Shown here: in pieces, positions 7,596-16,810 of the stretch
Layout of the letters: the number at the start of each line of letters is the position of its first letter
How positions within the stretch are numbered: position 1 is the stretch's first letter
Assembly: GCA_937950565.1 (NCBI GenBank)
Contig: CALFCS010000109.1
Location: 1-18,308, forward strand
DNA length: 18,308 nt
Source: an uncultured Lachnospiraceae bacterium
GTDB taxonomy: Bacteria > Bacillota > Clostridia > Lachnospirales > Lachnospiraceae
Direction of reading: 5' to 3'
Made by a program: the position numbers and the translations under genes
Notes under the pieces: model-generated
Told to the model about the DNA's origin: nothing
Database searches by the model: none
What the model saw: the letters and a program-made list of their open reading frames with translations, nothing else

Positions 7596-8146
7596 TTTAT
7601 CTGACATTAGCTTTTGAATTTTTTAAGATTGGTCTGTTTTCCATCGGAGGCGGCATGGCTACCCTGCCCTTCCTTATGGACCTGACTACCAGGTATGACT
7701 GGTATACTGCCAGCGAGCTCACAAACATGGTGGCAATCAGTGAAAGTACCCCCGGCCCGGTAGGCATCAACATGGCCACCTATGCCGGTTATAACGCGGC
7801 AGGTGTACCCGGCGCTATCGTCGCCACCCTGTCTCTCACAGCCCCCGCGCTGATTATTATTGTATTAATTGCAAAATTTCTGGATAGTTTTAGCGAAAAT
7901 GCCACCGTCAAAGCAGTATTTTATGGAATCCGCCCTGCAGTCGCAGCATTAATCGGATATGCGGTATGGGAGCTTCTGAAAATCGCCCTCGCCACTACAA
8001 CAGGAGACACTTTACAGCTTGACTATACCGGAATTCTTATCTGCGCGGGCACCTTTATCCTGCTGCAGGTAAAACAGTTGAAAAAGCTTCACCCGCTTGT
8101 ATGGATTATCGCAGGCGCTGTAATTGGAATTGTGTTTAAGATGTAA
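7592..8146 (+). CDS. Chromate transporter (CHR) family half-size protein, second of the pair
   Basis: A 184-residue membrane protein homologous to its upstream neighbour. Shared motifs are FFKIGLFSIGGGMATLPFL and ESTPGPVGINMATYAGY, followed by hydrophobic segments. The frame stays open upstream to 7283, but the real start is the ATG at 7592. There GGAGGAAAAAAGGA precedes it, the CHR domain begins, and the 4-nt ATGA overlap with the first half is formed. The two products probably assemble as a heterodimer. It is last in the plus-strand operon and ends 31 nt from the end of hemW on the opposite strand, with no clear terminator between. Confidence 0.88.
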   Translation: MIYLTLAFEFFKIGLFSIGGGMATLPFLMDLTTRYDWYTASELTNMVAISESTPGPVGINMATYAGYNAAGVPGAIVATLSLTAPALIIIVLIAKFLDSFSENATVKAVFYGIRPAVAALIGYAVWELLKIALATTTGDTLQLDYTGILICAGTFILLQVKQLKKLHPLVWIIAGAVIGIVFKM

Positions 8147-8177
8147 TATTCCATCTCCTCTTCCATCCACAGCGCGG

Positions 8178-9290
8178 CTATCCGTCCAGCAGGAACTCGC
8201 TCATCACATAATTGCTGATATCAATTCCACGCTCTGTAAGCTTTACAAATCCATCCCGGGTCTCCAGAAGCCCCTCTTCCGTCATTGCATCTATAACGGG
8301 GCCATATACTTCTCTCATATCACACTGAAATATCTCGCAAAACCTGCGTTCTGACACTCCCTGCATCTTCCTGAGGCCAAGAAACATAGACTCCTCCATC
8401 TGCTCCGCTACACTCAGCTTCTGCGGCTCTTCTCCCTCACACCAGCGGTGGTTGTCTATAAGAGAGGCTGCGCCGCTCCCGATACCAAGATATTCTGTCC
8501 TCTCCCAATATCCCAGATTGTGTCGGCATTCATATCCCGGCTTTGCATAATTTGATATTTCATATCTGCAGTAACCATAACTCTCCAGTATCTTTTTCGT
8601 ATCATAATACATCCTGCGCTCTGCATCCTCATCCGGCAGCTCCGCCTGATATCTTTGTCCCGCTTCTTCTCCCTTTTTGTACCAGTCGTAAAACGGCGTT
8701 CCCTCTTCGATGATCAGGCTATATGCGGAAATATGCTCCGGATCAAGCTCTGCCACTGTTCTTAATGTATGTTTCCAGCTTTCTTCTGTCTGGTATGGAA
8801 TGGCTGACATCAGGTCCACATTTATGTTACAGAAGCCCTCTCTTCTTGCCATCTGAAAGGTGTCCAGAAATTCCTCAAATGTATGAATTCTCCCCAGGGC
8901 TTTCAATTCTTTATTCTCTACAGACTGCAGACCGATACTGAGCCTGTTAATCCCCGCCGCTCTATAGCATTTTAATTTCTCTCTTGTCACGGTTCCCGGA
9001 TTCATCTCGATTGTAATCTCTGCATCCTCTTCGACAGAAAATGTTGCTCTCACAGCCGCAAATATCCTGTTTATCTGTTCTTCCTCCAGTATGGACGGAG
9101 TCCCGCCACCCACAAAGATGCTTGTCACACGATAAGCCTTTGCCATATCTGCAAATCCACAGATTCTATGACAAAGGCTTTCTACATACTTTTCACGCTC
9201 CTCCCATGTGGAAGGAGCGGACAAGAAGTCACAGTAATTACATTTTTTTATACAAAATGGAATGTGAATATATAATTCTAAAGGTCTCAT
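8178..9290 (-). CDS. hemW: Radical SAM heme chaperone HemW
   Basis: A 370-residue radical SAM protein of the HemN/HemW group. The cluster motif is Cys13-X3-Cys17-X2-Cys20. The position of the fourth cysteine of true coproporphyrinogen dehydrogenase (CX2CXC) is Phe22 here, which points to HemW instead of HemN. Other motifs are IHIPFC, FVGGGTPS, EMNPGT, GINRLSIGLQS and NVDLMSAIP. HemW is known to bind heme and deliver it to proteins; older annotations call it coproporphyrinogen oxidase. Its start shares one base with the lepA stop (TAATG), implying translational coupling, and no strong ribosome binding site is seen. lepA-hemW is a common order in Firmicutes. Confidence 0.93.
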   Translation of the reverse strand: MRPLELYIHIPFCIKKCNYCDFLSAPSTWEEREKYVESLCHRICGFADMAKAYRVTSIFVGGGTPSILEEEQINRIFAAVRATFSVEEDAEITIEMNPGTVTREKLKCYRAAGINRLSIGLQSVENKELKALGRIHTFEEFLDTFQMARREGFCNINVDLMSAIPYQTEESWKHTLRTVAELDPEHISAYSLIIEEGTPFYDWYKKGEEAGQRYQAELPDEDAERRMYYDTKKILESYGYCRYEISNYAKPGYECRHNLGYWERTEYLGIGSGAASLIDNHRWCEGEEPQKLSVAEQMEESMFLGLRKMQGVSERRFCEIFQCDMREVYGPVIDAMTEEGLLETRDGFVKLTERGIDISNYVMSEFLLDG

Positions 9291-11104
9291 TATTTATCAT
9301 CCAGCTTCAATACACTCATAAACGCCTTCTGTGGAATTTCTACATTTCCAACCTGGCGCATACGCTTCTTGCCTTCCTTCTGCTTTTCCAGCAGTTTCTT
9401 CTTACGGGTAATATCACCGCCGTAGCATTTGGCAAGCACATCTTTGCGCATGGCTTTTACTGTCTCCCTTGCAATAATCTTGCTTCCAATAGCTGCCTGA
9501 ATCGGAATCTCAAAGAGCTGTCTTGGAATCTCTTCCTTCAGCTTCTCACACATCTTTCTTCCACGCTCATAAGCGGTCCCTGCATGTACAATGAAAGATA
9601 AGGCATCTACTTCTTCTTTATTAATCAAAATATCCAGTTTCACAAGCTCGGACTGCTCATAACCATCCATTTCATAATCAAAAGAAGCATATCCTCTGGA
9701 ACGGGATTTGAGCGCGTCAAAGAAATCATAAATAATCTCATTCAGCGGCAATCGGTAATGCAGCACCGCCCGTGTCTCTTCAATGTACTCCATTCCACCG
9801 TAAACACCGCGCCGCTCCTGGCACAAATCCATAATTGCCCCGATAAATTCAGAAGTTACCATAATCTCCGCCTTCACAATCGGCTCCTCCATATAGTCAA
9901 TCTCTGTCGGGTCCGGCAGATTCGAAGGATTCGTAAGCTCTATCACCTCTCCATTCATTTTATGAACCTTGTATATAACACCTGGCGCTGTCGTAACCAA
10001 ATCGAGGTTATACTCTCTTTCCAGGCGCTCCTGAATAATTTCTAGATGCAGAAGTCCAAGAAATCCGCACCGGAAACCAAACCCTAATGCGATGGATGTC
10101 TCCGGCTCAAACTGAAGAGATGCATCGTTTAACTGCAGCTTCTCCAACGCATCACGCAAATCCGGATATTTCGCACCATCCGCCGGATACATTCCACAGT
10201 AAACCATCGGATTGACCTTTTTATATCCCGGGAGCGGTTCCTCACACGGCTTTTCTGCATTGGTAATCGTGTCGCCCACACGGGTATCCTTCACATTTTT
10301 CAGGCTGGCAGTAATATATCCTACCATTCCCGCCGACAGCTCCTCACACGGAATAAACTGCCCGGCGCCAAAATATCCAACCTCTACAACCTCTGCCTTT
10401 GCTCCGGTTGCCATCATGAGAATCGGTGTCCCTTTCTTTACCGTACCAGCTTTCATACGGCAAAATACGATAACACCTTTATAGGAATCATATAAAGAAT
10501 CAAAAATCAAAGCCTGAAGAGGCGCATTCGCATCTCCTTCCGGCGCTGGTATCTTCTCCACAATCTGCTCCAGCACATCCTCCACATTCAATCCGGTCTT
10601 TGCCGAAATGAGAGGCGCGTCTTCCGCTTCAATTCCTATCACGTCTTCTATTTCTTCAATTACACGCTCCGGCTCCGCACTGGGCAGATCGATTTTATTA
10701 ATCACCGGCATCACATCCAGATCATGATCCAGGGCAAGATACACATTTGCCAAAGTCTGTGCCTCCACACCCTGTGCCGCATCAACAACAAGAATGGCGC
10801 CGTCACAGGCAGCCAGACTTCTGGAAACCTCATAATTAAAGTCTACATGTCCCGGTGTATCGATCAGATTAAAAATATATTCCTCACCGTTTTTTGCCTT
10901 ATATACGGTACGGACCGCCTGTGACTTAATCGTAATGCCCCTCTCCCGCTCAAGTTCCATATTATCCAGAACCTGAGACTGCATCTCACGGCTCGTCAGA
11001 AGACCCGTCATCTCAATAATCCGGTCTGCCAGTGTTGATTTCCCATGATCAATATGTGCAATAATACAAAAATTCCTGATTTTACTTTGGTCTATTCCTG
11101 CCAC
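9290..11104 (-). CDS. lepA: Elongation factor 4 (LepA) GTPase
   Basis: LepA is a ribosome-associated GTPase known to affect initiation and back-translocation. The 604-residue length is normal. The G1 motif is AHIDHGKST (16-24), followed by ERGITIKSQ, DTPGH and NKID. The C-terminal domain ends with CYGGDITRKKKLLEKQKEGKKRM, characteristic of LepA and absent from EF-G, and the region IALGFGFRCGFLGLLHLEI is also typical. The start codon is GTG at 11104, with GGAGAAGGA upstream. It lies 23 nt after holA and shares a base with hemW. It is probably transcribed with holA from the promoter before that gene. Confidence 0.97.
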   Translation of the reverse strand: MAGIDQSKIRNFCIIAHIDHGKSTLADRIIEMTGLLTSREMQSQVLDNMELERERGITIKSQAVRTVYKAKNGEEYIFNLIDTPGHVDFNYEVSRSLAACDGAILVVDAAQGVEAQTLANVYLALDHDLDVMPVINKIDLPSAEPERVIEEIEDVIGIEAEDAPLISAKTGLNVEDVLEQIVEKIPAPEGDANAPLQALIFDSLYDSYKGVIVFCRMKAGTVKKGTPILMMATGAKAEVVEVGYFGAGQFIPCEELSAGMVGYITASLKNVKDTRVGDTITNAEKPCEEPLPGYKKVNPMVYCGMYPADGAKYPDLRDALEKLQLNDASLQFEPETSIALGFGFRCGFLGLLHLEIIQERLEREYNLDLVTTAPGVIYKVHKMNGEVIELTNPSNLPDPTEIDYMEEPIVKAEIMVTSEFIGAIMDLCQERRGVYGGMEYIEETRAVLHYRLPLNEIIYDFFDALKSRSRGYASFDYEMDGYEQSELVKLDILINKEEVDALSFIVHAGTAYERGRKMCEKLKEEIPRQLFEIPIQAAIGSKIIARETVKAMRKDVLAKCYGGDITRKKKLLEKQKEGKKRMRQVGNVEIPQKAFMSVLKLDDK

Positions 11105-11127
11105 TTCTATCCTTCTCCTTCATCTAT

Positions 11128-12120
11128 CTATTCTGTATGAGCATTCCCGCTGTGCTTTACAATAAAAAGCTCCACGCTCATTTTATCACTTAATCTCCCG
11201 GTCTTCACCAGTTCTTCTGTATCTGCAGCATCTTCCATAATTTTCCTCAATTCTTCTTCGGAAAAATTTCTGCACTGCTGTATATATTTCCCTGCCACAA
11301 AAGGATGCAGGCCTGCTGCCTTTGCAACCGCCCCTTTATCATATCCCTTTTTCTTCAAGTCCTTCACCTGTAACAGAAGCCGGAACTGACGGGATAAAAG
11401 GTAAAGAATCCGCATCGGCGGCTCCTTCAGAGCAAGCAAGTCATAATAATAATCCAGCGCCTTCTTCTGACGCCTTACTGCCACAGCCTCTACCATATCA
11501 AAAATCCGGTTCGTAATTTGAACTGTACAGACGGCTTCTATATCCTCGACTGTAATCTCCGTTCTTCCAAGCGTATAGGAAAATAGCTTTTCAAGCTCAT
11601 GGCTCAGATTCTCCATATCGTCTCCGGTTCTGGCAACCAGATATCTGGCCGTCTGCTCCCTGATCTGCTTATTTTCTTTTTTTACCTGCCCGGCGATCCA
11701 GTAGAGCAATGTTTTCTCATCCTGACGTCCAAGCTCGACAGCACGCCCCTTTGCCTTCACTGCCTTGTACAGCTTCCCCCGCTTGTCCACTTCCGTTTCC
11801 ACAAAAAGAAAACAGGCTGTATCCGGCATGTCTTTTATATAGCTCGCCAGTTCCGGCGTCGCATTTTTAAAAAAACCGGAATTTTCAACAACAATCAATC
11901 TGCGTTCCGCAAAAAAGGGCATTGTCTCCGCCAGGTCAATAAGCTCCGCCGGATTGATTCCCTTACCCTCATAATAAGCATAATTCATCGTATCACCCGC
12001 AGGGACAACCGCGTTCGTAAGCTTTTCTTTGTATTGTTTTTTCAAATATGCTTCTTCCCCATATAAAAGATATACATTCTTCAATTGTCCTGTTTTGATA
12101 TCTTCATTTAAACTTTTCAT
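11128..12120 (-). CDS. holA: DNA polymerase III subunit delta
   Basis: The delta subunit is the clamp-loader arm that opens the beta sliding clamp. The 330 residues fit the family. The N-terminal segment VYLLYGEEAYLKKQYKE replaces a functional Walker A loop, as is usual for delta. ERRLIVVENSGFF and AYYEGKG are also typical. The C-terminal collar domain includes RILYLLSRQFRLLLQVKDLKKKG. The start has GAGGG 5 nt upstream. The gene follows comEC by 69 nt, a common order, and the gap carries its own promoter. Confidence 0.93.
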   Translation of the reverse strand: MKSLNEDIKTGQLKNVYLLYGEEAYLKKQYKEKLTNAVVPAGDTMNYAYYEGKGINPAELIDLAETMPFFAERRLIVVENSGFFKNATPELASYIKDMPDTACFLFVETEVDKRGKLYKAVKAKGRAVELGRQDEKTLLYWIAGQVKKENKQIREQTARYLVARTGDDMENLSHELEKLFSYTLGRTEITVEDIEAVCTVQITNRIFDMVEAVAVRRQKKALDYYYDLLALKEPPMRILYLLSRQFRLLLQVKDLKKKGYDKGAVAKAAGLHPFVAGKYIQQCRNFSEEELRKIMEDAADTEELVKTGRLSDKMSVELFIVKHSGNAHTE

Positions 12121-12160
12121 CTTTCCCTCTGAGAATGCTTTTACAAATCACTGTCTGTCT

Positions 12161-12189
12161 ATTATACATGATTTCCTCACATTTCACAA
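12161..12189 (-). promoter_or_regulatory. Sigma-A-type promoter for holA-lepA-hemW
   Basis: On the minus strand TTGTGA (12189-12184, 4 of 6 consensus), a 17-nt spacer and a perfect TATAAT (12166-12161) lie about 40 nt before the holA start. The -35 begins directly after the comEC stop codon. This would let the housekeeping genes be expressed independently of the upstream competence genes. Confidence 0.65.
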
Positions 12190-14403
12190 TCAGTTATCCA
12201 AAAACCCACCTATCTTCATTTTATCATCCTTCACTACTACCTCAACTGCCCCACTCTCCTGCGTATTATAAATCTTACAACCGATATCTGCAAGTCTTTC
12301 AAGTGTCTCTTCATGTGGATGCCCATACCGGTTTTCTCTCCCGGCAGATATCATAGCATATGTCGGCTTTACCAGCTCCAGAAATTCTTCTGAAGATGAA
12401 TTTTTCGAACCGTGGTGTGCGGTTTTCAGTACTTCCCATCTGGTATCCGGATATTTCGCCCGGATAATATCTATAAGTCCCTTTTCTCCTTCTCCTTCCA
12501 CATCCCCGGTCAGAAGCATGTCAAATTTCCCAAAGGTAACAGCAAGTACCATAGATGCCTCATTTCCCTTTTCCCCTTCATAATCGTCTCCCGGCTGCAG
12601 ACAAGTTATCCGAAGCTTCTCTTCTTCTATGTTTCGTCCCGGTTCCATGACAACTACCTTCACGCCCTCTTTTTGCGCTTCTCCTGCAATTCTTTTTAAT
12701 CCATCATCCCATACCTCTTCACAGGGTAACACAAGAACCCCTATCTCTACACCTGTCCGCTGCCTTGCAAGCATTTCCTGAATGCCATTCCTATGGTCGC
12801 TGTCACCATGCGACAGAAATACATAATCCAATCGTTTTACTCCCTTTGACAGCAGACAGGATTCGATTCGATATTTTCCAACATTTTTCACATCACTGCT
12901 GCCACCGTCAATGAAATAAGTCGTACCGGACGGAGCCCGCATAAAAATCCCATCCCCCTGCCCGACATCCAGCATCGTAATGTTAAGACTTCCTGCTCTT
13001 CCAAAAGGATAGACCAAAAATATTATGCCTGCCACAAGCAAAACAAAGCCTGCCAGCTTACCTGCCCCGTTCTTTTTCACATACCTCCACAATATGCCTG
13101 CCGTAACAAGTAATGCATAATACACCGCCACCTGCCACAACTGCGGTTTTCCTGTCACGACCCTTGCCCCTGGAATCTCAAGCGCAATATCACAGCTCTT
13201 TTCATACAGCCATAGAATCCACTCACAGACTTTAAGCAGCAATTTTCCCGGATAAATCAATCCTCCCGCCGCATTTGCGAAAGTGCACAACATACCTCCA
13301 AAAATCCCTGCAGCCAATAATATTGACATCAACGGAATCACAAACAGGTTCAGTATTATCGAATACAAAGAAAACTCATAAAAATAATATAAAAGTACCG
13401 GAAACAGCATCACCTGGATACTAATGCTTGCCCACAGTCCCTGAATAGGCAGCGATGAAAAAAACGGAAGAATTACGATTGCTGCCACCACTGCTCCAAA
13501 GGAAAGCCAAAAGCCTCCATCATAAATGGCAAGCGGCCTCCAGATAAGAACAACCACTGCCGCCACGGACAAAGCTGTCGGGCTGTCATAATGCCTTCCC
13601 ACAAGATCAGCCCCCACCCGGAATAAAAACATCACAAGCGCGCGCATGACCGATATGGTAACTCCTATCATCAGCACATAAAGGAATAGGAACATCCCTC
13701 CCACAATTCCACCCACTGTATAAGAACCTGTCAGTCTTCGCAGAATCTGATAAATTCCCACCCCGATAAAGGAAAGATGCAGGCCGGAAATAGCCAGAAC
13801 ATGCCCGATTCCATTTGCCTGATATAATTCCTTTACTTCCGAAGCCATGCCGCCCTTCTCACCAAGCAGCACAGCAGACAGCACTGCCGCTTCTTCCTTG
13901 CTCATATTTTCGGTATATATATTCCGGCAATACTGCCGGAATTCATACAATTCATTTCGAAGTATATCTTTTTTGTTTTCTGTTACCATCAAATCAGATG
14001 CCCATACACAGACATGGATTCCTTTTCTTTCATAATACAGCTTCTGGTCAAAATTTCCCGGATTACGCGCAGAATCGAAAAAGCCGATTTCTCCGTTCAC
14101 CCTTACCTTCTGTCCGATACATACCTGTTTCTTTTGTTTGTCATAAATCATAAGCTGGAATTCTTTTAGAAATTGTTCCCGACATTTTACAGAGTTGTTT
14201 TTTAGATATAGAATCTGATAATTTTCTTTTATTTCTTTGTCATATACCTGCCCCCACAGAAGAATCTCTTCTGAATCTTCTGCCTGTCTTTCCAGCAGGG
14301 AAGGCCTAAGCTCCGGCACGAACTTCTCCTTCCCCACATGAATTCCAATACTCAGAAATAAAAACAGGAGCAGACACACACTACATAAAGGTCTGTCTCT
14401 CAA
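12190..14403 (-). CDS. comEC: DNA internalization competence protein ComEC/Rec2
   Basis: ComEC forms the membrane channel that carries single-stranded DNA into the cell during natural transformation. The 737 residues contain the three usual parts: a short N-terminal membrane region with a soluble OB-like domain (about 25-160), the polytopic Competence domain (about 165-470, with AISGLHLSFIG at 204-214), and a C-terminal metallo-beta-lactamase-like nuclease domain. The last has DVGQGDG (479-485), HGDSDH (532-537), TGD (632-634) and HHGS (663-666), so its metal site looks intact. The start is a TTG whose bases overlap the gerM-like stop (TTGA), with GGAGG just upstream. No frameshift is seen. 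It is downstream of comEA in the same operon, separated by the two-component genes and the GerMN lipoprotein gene. Confidence 0.95.
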   Translation of the reverse strand: MRDRPLCSVCLLLFLFLSIGIHVGKEKFVPELRPSLLERQAEDSEEILLWGQVYDKEIKENYQILYLKNNSVKCREQFLKEFQLMIYDKQKKQVCIGQKVRVNGEIGFFDSARNPGNFDQKLYYERKGIHVCVWASDLMVTENKKDILRNELYEFRQYCRNIYTENMSKEEAAVLSAVLLGEKGGMASEVKELYQANGIGHVLAISGLHLSFIGVGIYQILRRLTGSYTVGGIVGGMFLFLYVLMIGVTISVMRALVMFLFRVGADLVGRHYDSPTALSVAAVVVLIWRPLAIYDGGFWLSFGAVVAAIVILPFFSSLPIQGLWASISIQVMLFPVLLYYFYEFSLYSIILNLFVIPLMSILLAAGIFGGMLCTFANAAGGLIYPGKLLLKVCEWILWLYEKSCDIALEIPGARVVTGKPQLWQVAVYYALLVTAGILWRYVKKNGAGKLAGFVLLVAGIIFLVYPFGRAGSLNITMLDVGQGDGIFMRAPSGTTYFIDGGSSDVKNVGKYRIESCLLSKGVKRLDYVFLSHGDSDHRNGIQEMLARQRTGVEIGVLVLPCEEVWDDGLKRIAGEAQKEGVKVVVMEPGRNIEEEKLRITCLQPGDDYEGEKGNEASMVLAVTFGKFDMLLTGDVEGEGEKGLIDIIRAKYPDTRWEVLKTAHHGSKNSSSEEFLELVKPTYAMISAGRENRYGHPHEETLERLADIGCKIYNTQESGAVEVVVKDDKMKIGGFLDN

Positions 14404-15329
14404 TTTTCCTCCATTTCAATCATCTCCGTATCTTTCGTCAATGGTTTACTCAAATCCACCGTCTCCTGATACACAATATTTGTTTCGCCATTTACCAATA
14501 TCTGAACCTGGGTCGCCGCTCCTGCATCCACAAGAGAATTGACCAGAGAATATACCGTCACTTTCGGATTTACCTGCTCCGCGATATTCAGAAATCCTTC
14601 ATCAAAGTTCACATAACAGATACTATCTTTTACCGATACGCTTAAAAGCTTTGTCTGTGCAGGTATGGATGCTTTATTGTCAGCCCCGGAAGGTCCCTTT
14701 ATCAATTTCTCCACAACCAATTTTTCTATGGACATATTGCTGTTATAACGAGTCGTTACTTCCTCTGTGACCAACCTGTCTCCGCTGCTGTTTGAGAAAT
14801 ATAATTTTAAATCTGCTGTCTGGTAGGAATGAAGCGAAGAACCTGTATTCTGTATGAAATCTTCTCCCTGCATATATCCGATTTCATTTCCCTTTGCACC
14901 CACAAGCGGCATGCCATCAACAAAAAACCTGACATAGCTCACCCCGGGCACCTGTACAAGCGACTGCACGACAGCGGCACGGAGCAGCACCTCTGATGCA
15001 GTATCCAGCTTTCGGTATTCCGCATTAAAATAAAGATCCAGCTTTGTTGTCTTAAGCTCCCAGTCTGTCACCTTCACATTACTGACAAATACACTTTTAT
15101 AGCCAAGCGTATCCGGCTTTTTTTTCAAAAGTTCCAGCACCTCATCAATCCGTTCTTCCGGTGTCTTACTTTTTATTTCGCAGAATTCTTCTCCCAGCCG
15201 GACCTCCTCCGCATCTTGATAATAAATCCGGTATTCATTTTCCTTCGGTTCTTTTTCCTTTCTGCATCCTGCCAGGAGCAGCACACAAAACACAAGCAAA
15301 AAAATCAGACACGTTCTCTCTCTTTTCAT
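14400..15329 (-). CDS. Lipoprotein with two GerMN domains
   Basis: A 309-residue predicted lipoprotein related to spore germination/sporulation protein GerM. The signal peptide ends with LLAG before Cys22. Two GerMN domains are visible, about residues 33-145 and 172-285. Each has a YF-strand segment (LDLYFNAEYRKLD; LKLYFSNSSGDRLV), a helix (SEVLLRAAVVQSL; IEKLVVEKLIKGP) and a closing strand around VRFFVDG or VQILVNGE. GerM in Bacillus is an envelope lipoprotein with two such domains. Here the gene lies 14 nt after a sensor kinase gene and overlaps comEC by 4 nt, so it may instead serve as an envelope partner of the kinase or of DNA uptake; this is inference. AAAGGGG precedes the start. Confidence 0.88.
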   Translation of the reverse strand: MKRERTCLIFLLVFCVLLLAGCRKEKEPKENEYRIYYQDAEEVRLGEEFCEIKSKTPEERIDEVLELLKKKPDTLGYKSVFVSNVKVTDWELKTTKLDLYFNAEYRKLDTASEVLLRAAVVQSLVQVPGVSYVRFFVDGMPLVGAKGNEIGYMQGEDFIQNTGSSLHSYQTADLKLYFSNSSGDRLVTEEVTTRYNSNMSIEKLVVEKLIKGPSGADNKASIPAQTKLLSVSVKDSICYVNFDEGFLNIAEQVNPKVTVYSLVNSLVDAGAATQVQILVNGETNIVYQETVDLSKPLTKDTEMIEMEEN

Positions 15330-15343
15330 TATGCCGCCCCTTT

Positions 15344-16810
15344 CTATGCCACATACGTCAGAGGAATACGTACGGTAAATGTCGTTCCTTCTCCCGGCTG
15401 ACTATATACCTTGACCGCTCCTCTGTGAAGTACAATTGCATTTCTTGCTATCGAAAGCCCCAGACCTGTGCCGCCGATTTCTTTTGAATGAGACTTGTCC
15501 ACCCGGTAGAAACGCTCGAAAATATGCTCCGTCTCTTCTTTTGCAATTCCTATTCCAGAATCTGCCACCTCAATATATAATGATTTATGGTCTGCATTCA
15601 AGGATACGTGAACCCAGCCATTCTCTTTATTATATTTAATCGCATTTTCTACAAGATTGGTAATTGCAAGAGACAGCTTCATCTCATCAACCTCTGCGGA
15701 TACCGGACGGAAGCTTTCATAAACCACTTCTATATTCCGCTCCGCCGCAATCGGACGCAGCCGTTTCAAAATTCTTTCTACCATATCATTAATATTTTCG
15801 GTCTGGATATTCATCACATCTGCAGTTTTATCCATTTTTACAAGAGTCAGAAGATCATTAATAATCTGATTTTCTCTTTCAACCTCTTCTGAAAGATCCT
15901 GCATAAATTCCTGATACAGCTCTACAGGAACTCCCTCCTGTGAAAGAAGTGAATCCGCCAAAACCTTCATAGAAGTAAGCGGAGTTTTCAGTTCATGTGA
16001 CACATTTGACACAAATTCCTGTCTGGAATCATCCAGCACCTTCCAGCGCCCCAGCATTTTGTTAAATGCCTCCGACAACAGGGTAGTCTCCATATATGCA
16101 TTTTCATGCAGATAATCATCCTCATACCCTTCTGTAACCGCCTCGATAGACTGTGTAATTCTCCGAAATGGTTTTACTGTTCTCTGCGCGATCACACAGG
16201 CCAGTATGAATACAATGATGCCCAGCATGATTTGTATCATCCGTGCTTTTCCTTCCAGTATATTCATACCGTCCGCAATCACATCTGTAGATACACTGAC
16301 CAGCATAACACCTTCCGTGCGGTCAGTTGCTTCTCCTATAATTGGTGTTGTAATTTCAATATACTGATTCCTGTCATCATATCGGCTCGTACCCTCTCCC
16401 GAAAAACAACGGAGCACATCTCCTGAGACAATCGTCTTTCCAACATCCATACCATATGTATCTTCAATAATCTGGAATTCATTATCAATCAGCAGCACTC
16501 GTCCGTCATAAATTCCTGATAATTGGTCAAGTTCTGCTTTGATAATTTCAGATGGTTCTCCCTGCAGGTAAAGCAAATCTCCCAGCTGGTCACATAGAAT
16601 TGTACATTGATTCTGTATCTCGGCAGTCCGTACCTCTACTGCCCGCTTTTCATAACTTTTAAGAATCACCGTTTTCACAATACTTACAGGAACAACGCCT
16701 ATCAGAATCATCAAAATAATCAATTGAAAACGGAGACTCTTAAATATACTTTTCTTAAAATATCTGTTAAGCCCTAAAATAATAACCAACTCCCCACTTT
16801 GTATGTACAT
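15344..16810 (-). CDS. Membrane sensor histidine kinase (HisKA/HATPase_c)
   Basis: The kinase paired with the upstream regulator, 488 residues from the ATG at 16810. The order is TM1 (about 27-50), an extracellular sensor domain (about 51-190), TM2 (about 191-209), HAMP (about 210-263), HisKA with His272 in SHELKTPLTS, then the ATPase with the N box NLVENAIKYN, G1 DSGIGI, F box FERFYR and G2 GGTGLGLSIA. All catalytic motifs are intact. The architecture resembles PhoR/WalK kinases. The exact start is uncertain: the 16810 ATG overlaps the regulator gene by 44 nt and has no visible Shine-Dalgarno site. A TTG at 16789 would shorten the overlap but also lacks normal spacing. The GerMN lipoprotein gene follows 14 nt later. 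The signal sensed is unknown. Confidence 0.92.
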   Translation of the reverse strand: MYIQSGELVIILGLNRYFKKSIFKSLRFQLIILMILIGVVPVSIVKTVILKSYEKRAVEVRTAEIQNQCTILCDQLGDLLYLQGEPSEIIKAELDQLSGIYDGRVLLIDNEFQIIEDTYGMDVGKTIVSGDVLRCFSGEGTSRYDDRNQYIEITTPIIGEATDRTEGVMLVSVSTDVIADGMNILEGKARMIQIMLGIIVFILACVIAQRTVKPFRRITQSIEAVTEGYEDDYLHENAYMETTLLSEAFNKMLGRWKVLDDSRQEFVSNVSHELKTPLTSMKVLADSLLSQEGVPVELYQEFMQDLSEEVERENQIINDLLTLVKMDKTADVMNIQTENINDMVERILKRLRPIAAERNIEVVYESFRPVSAEVDEMKLSLAITNLVENAIKYNKENGWVHVSLNADHKSLYIEVADSGIGIAKEETEHIFERFYRVDKSHSKEIGGTGLGLSIARNAIVLHRGAVKVYSQPGEGTTFTVRIPLTYVA

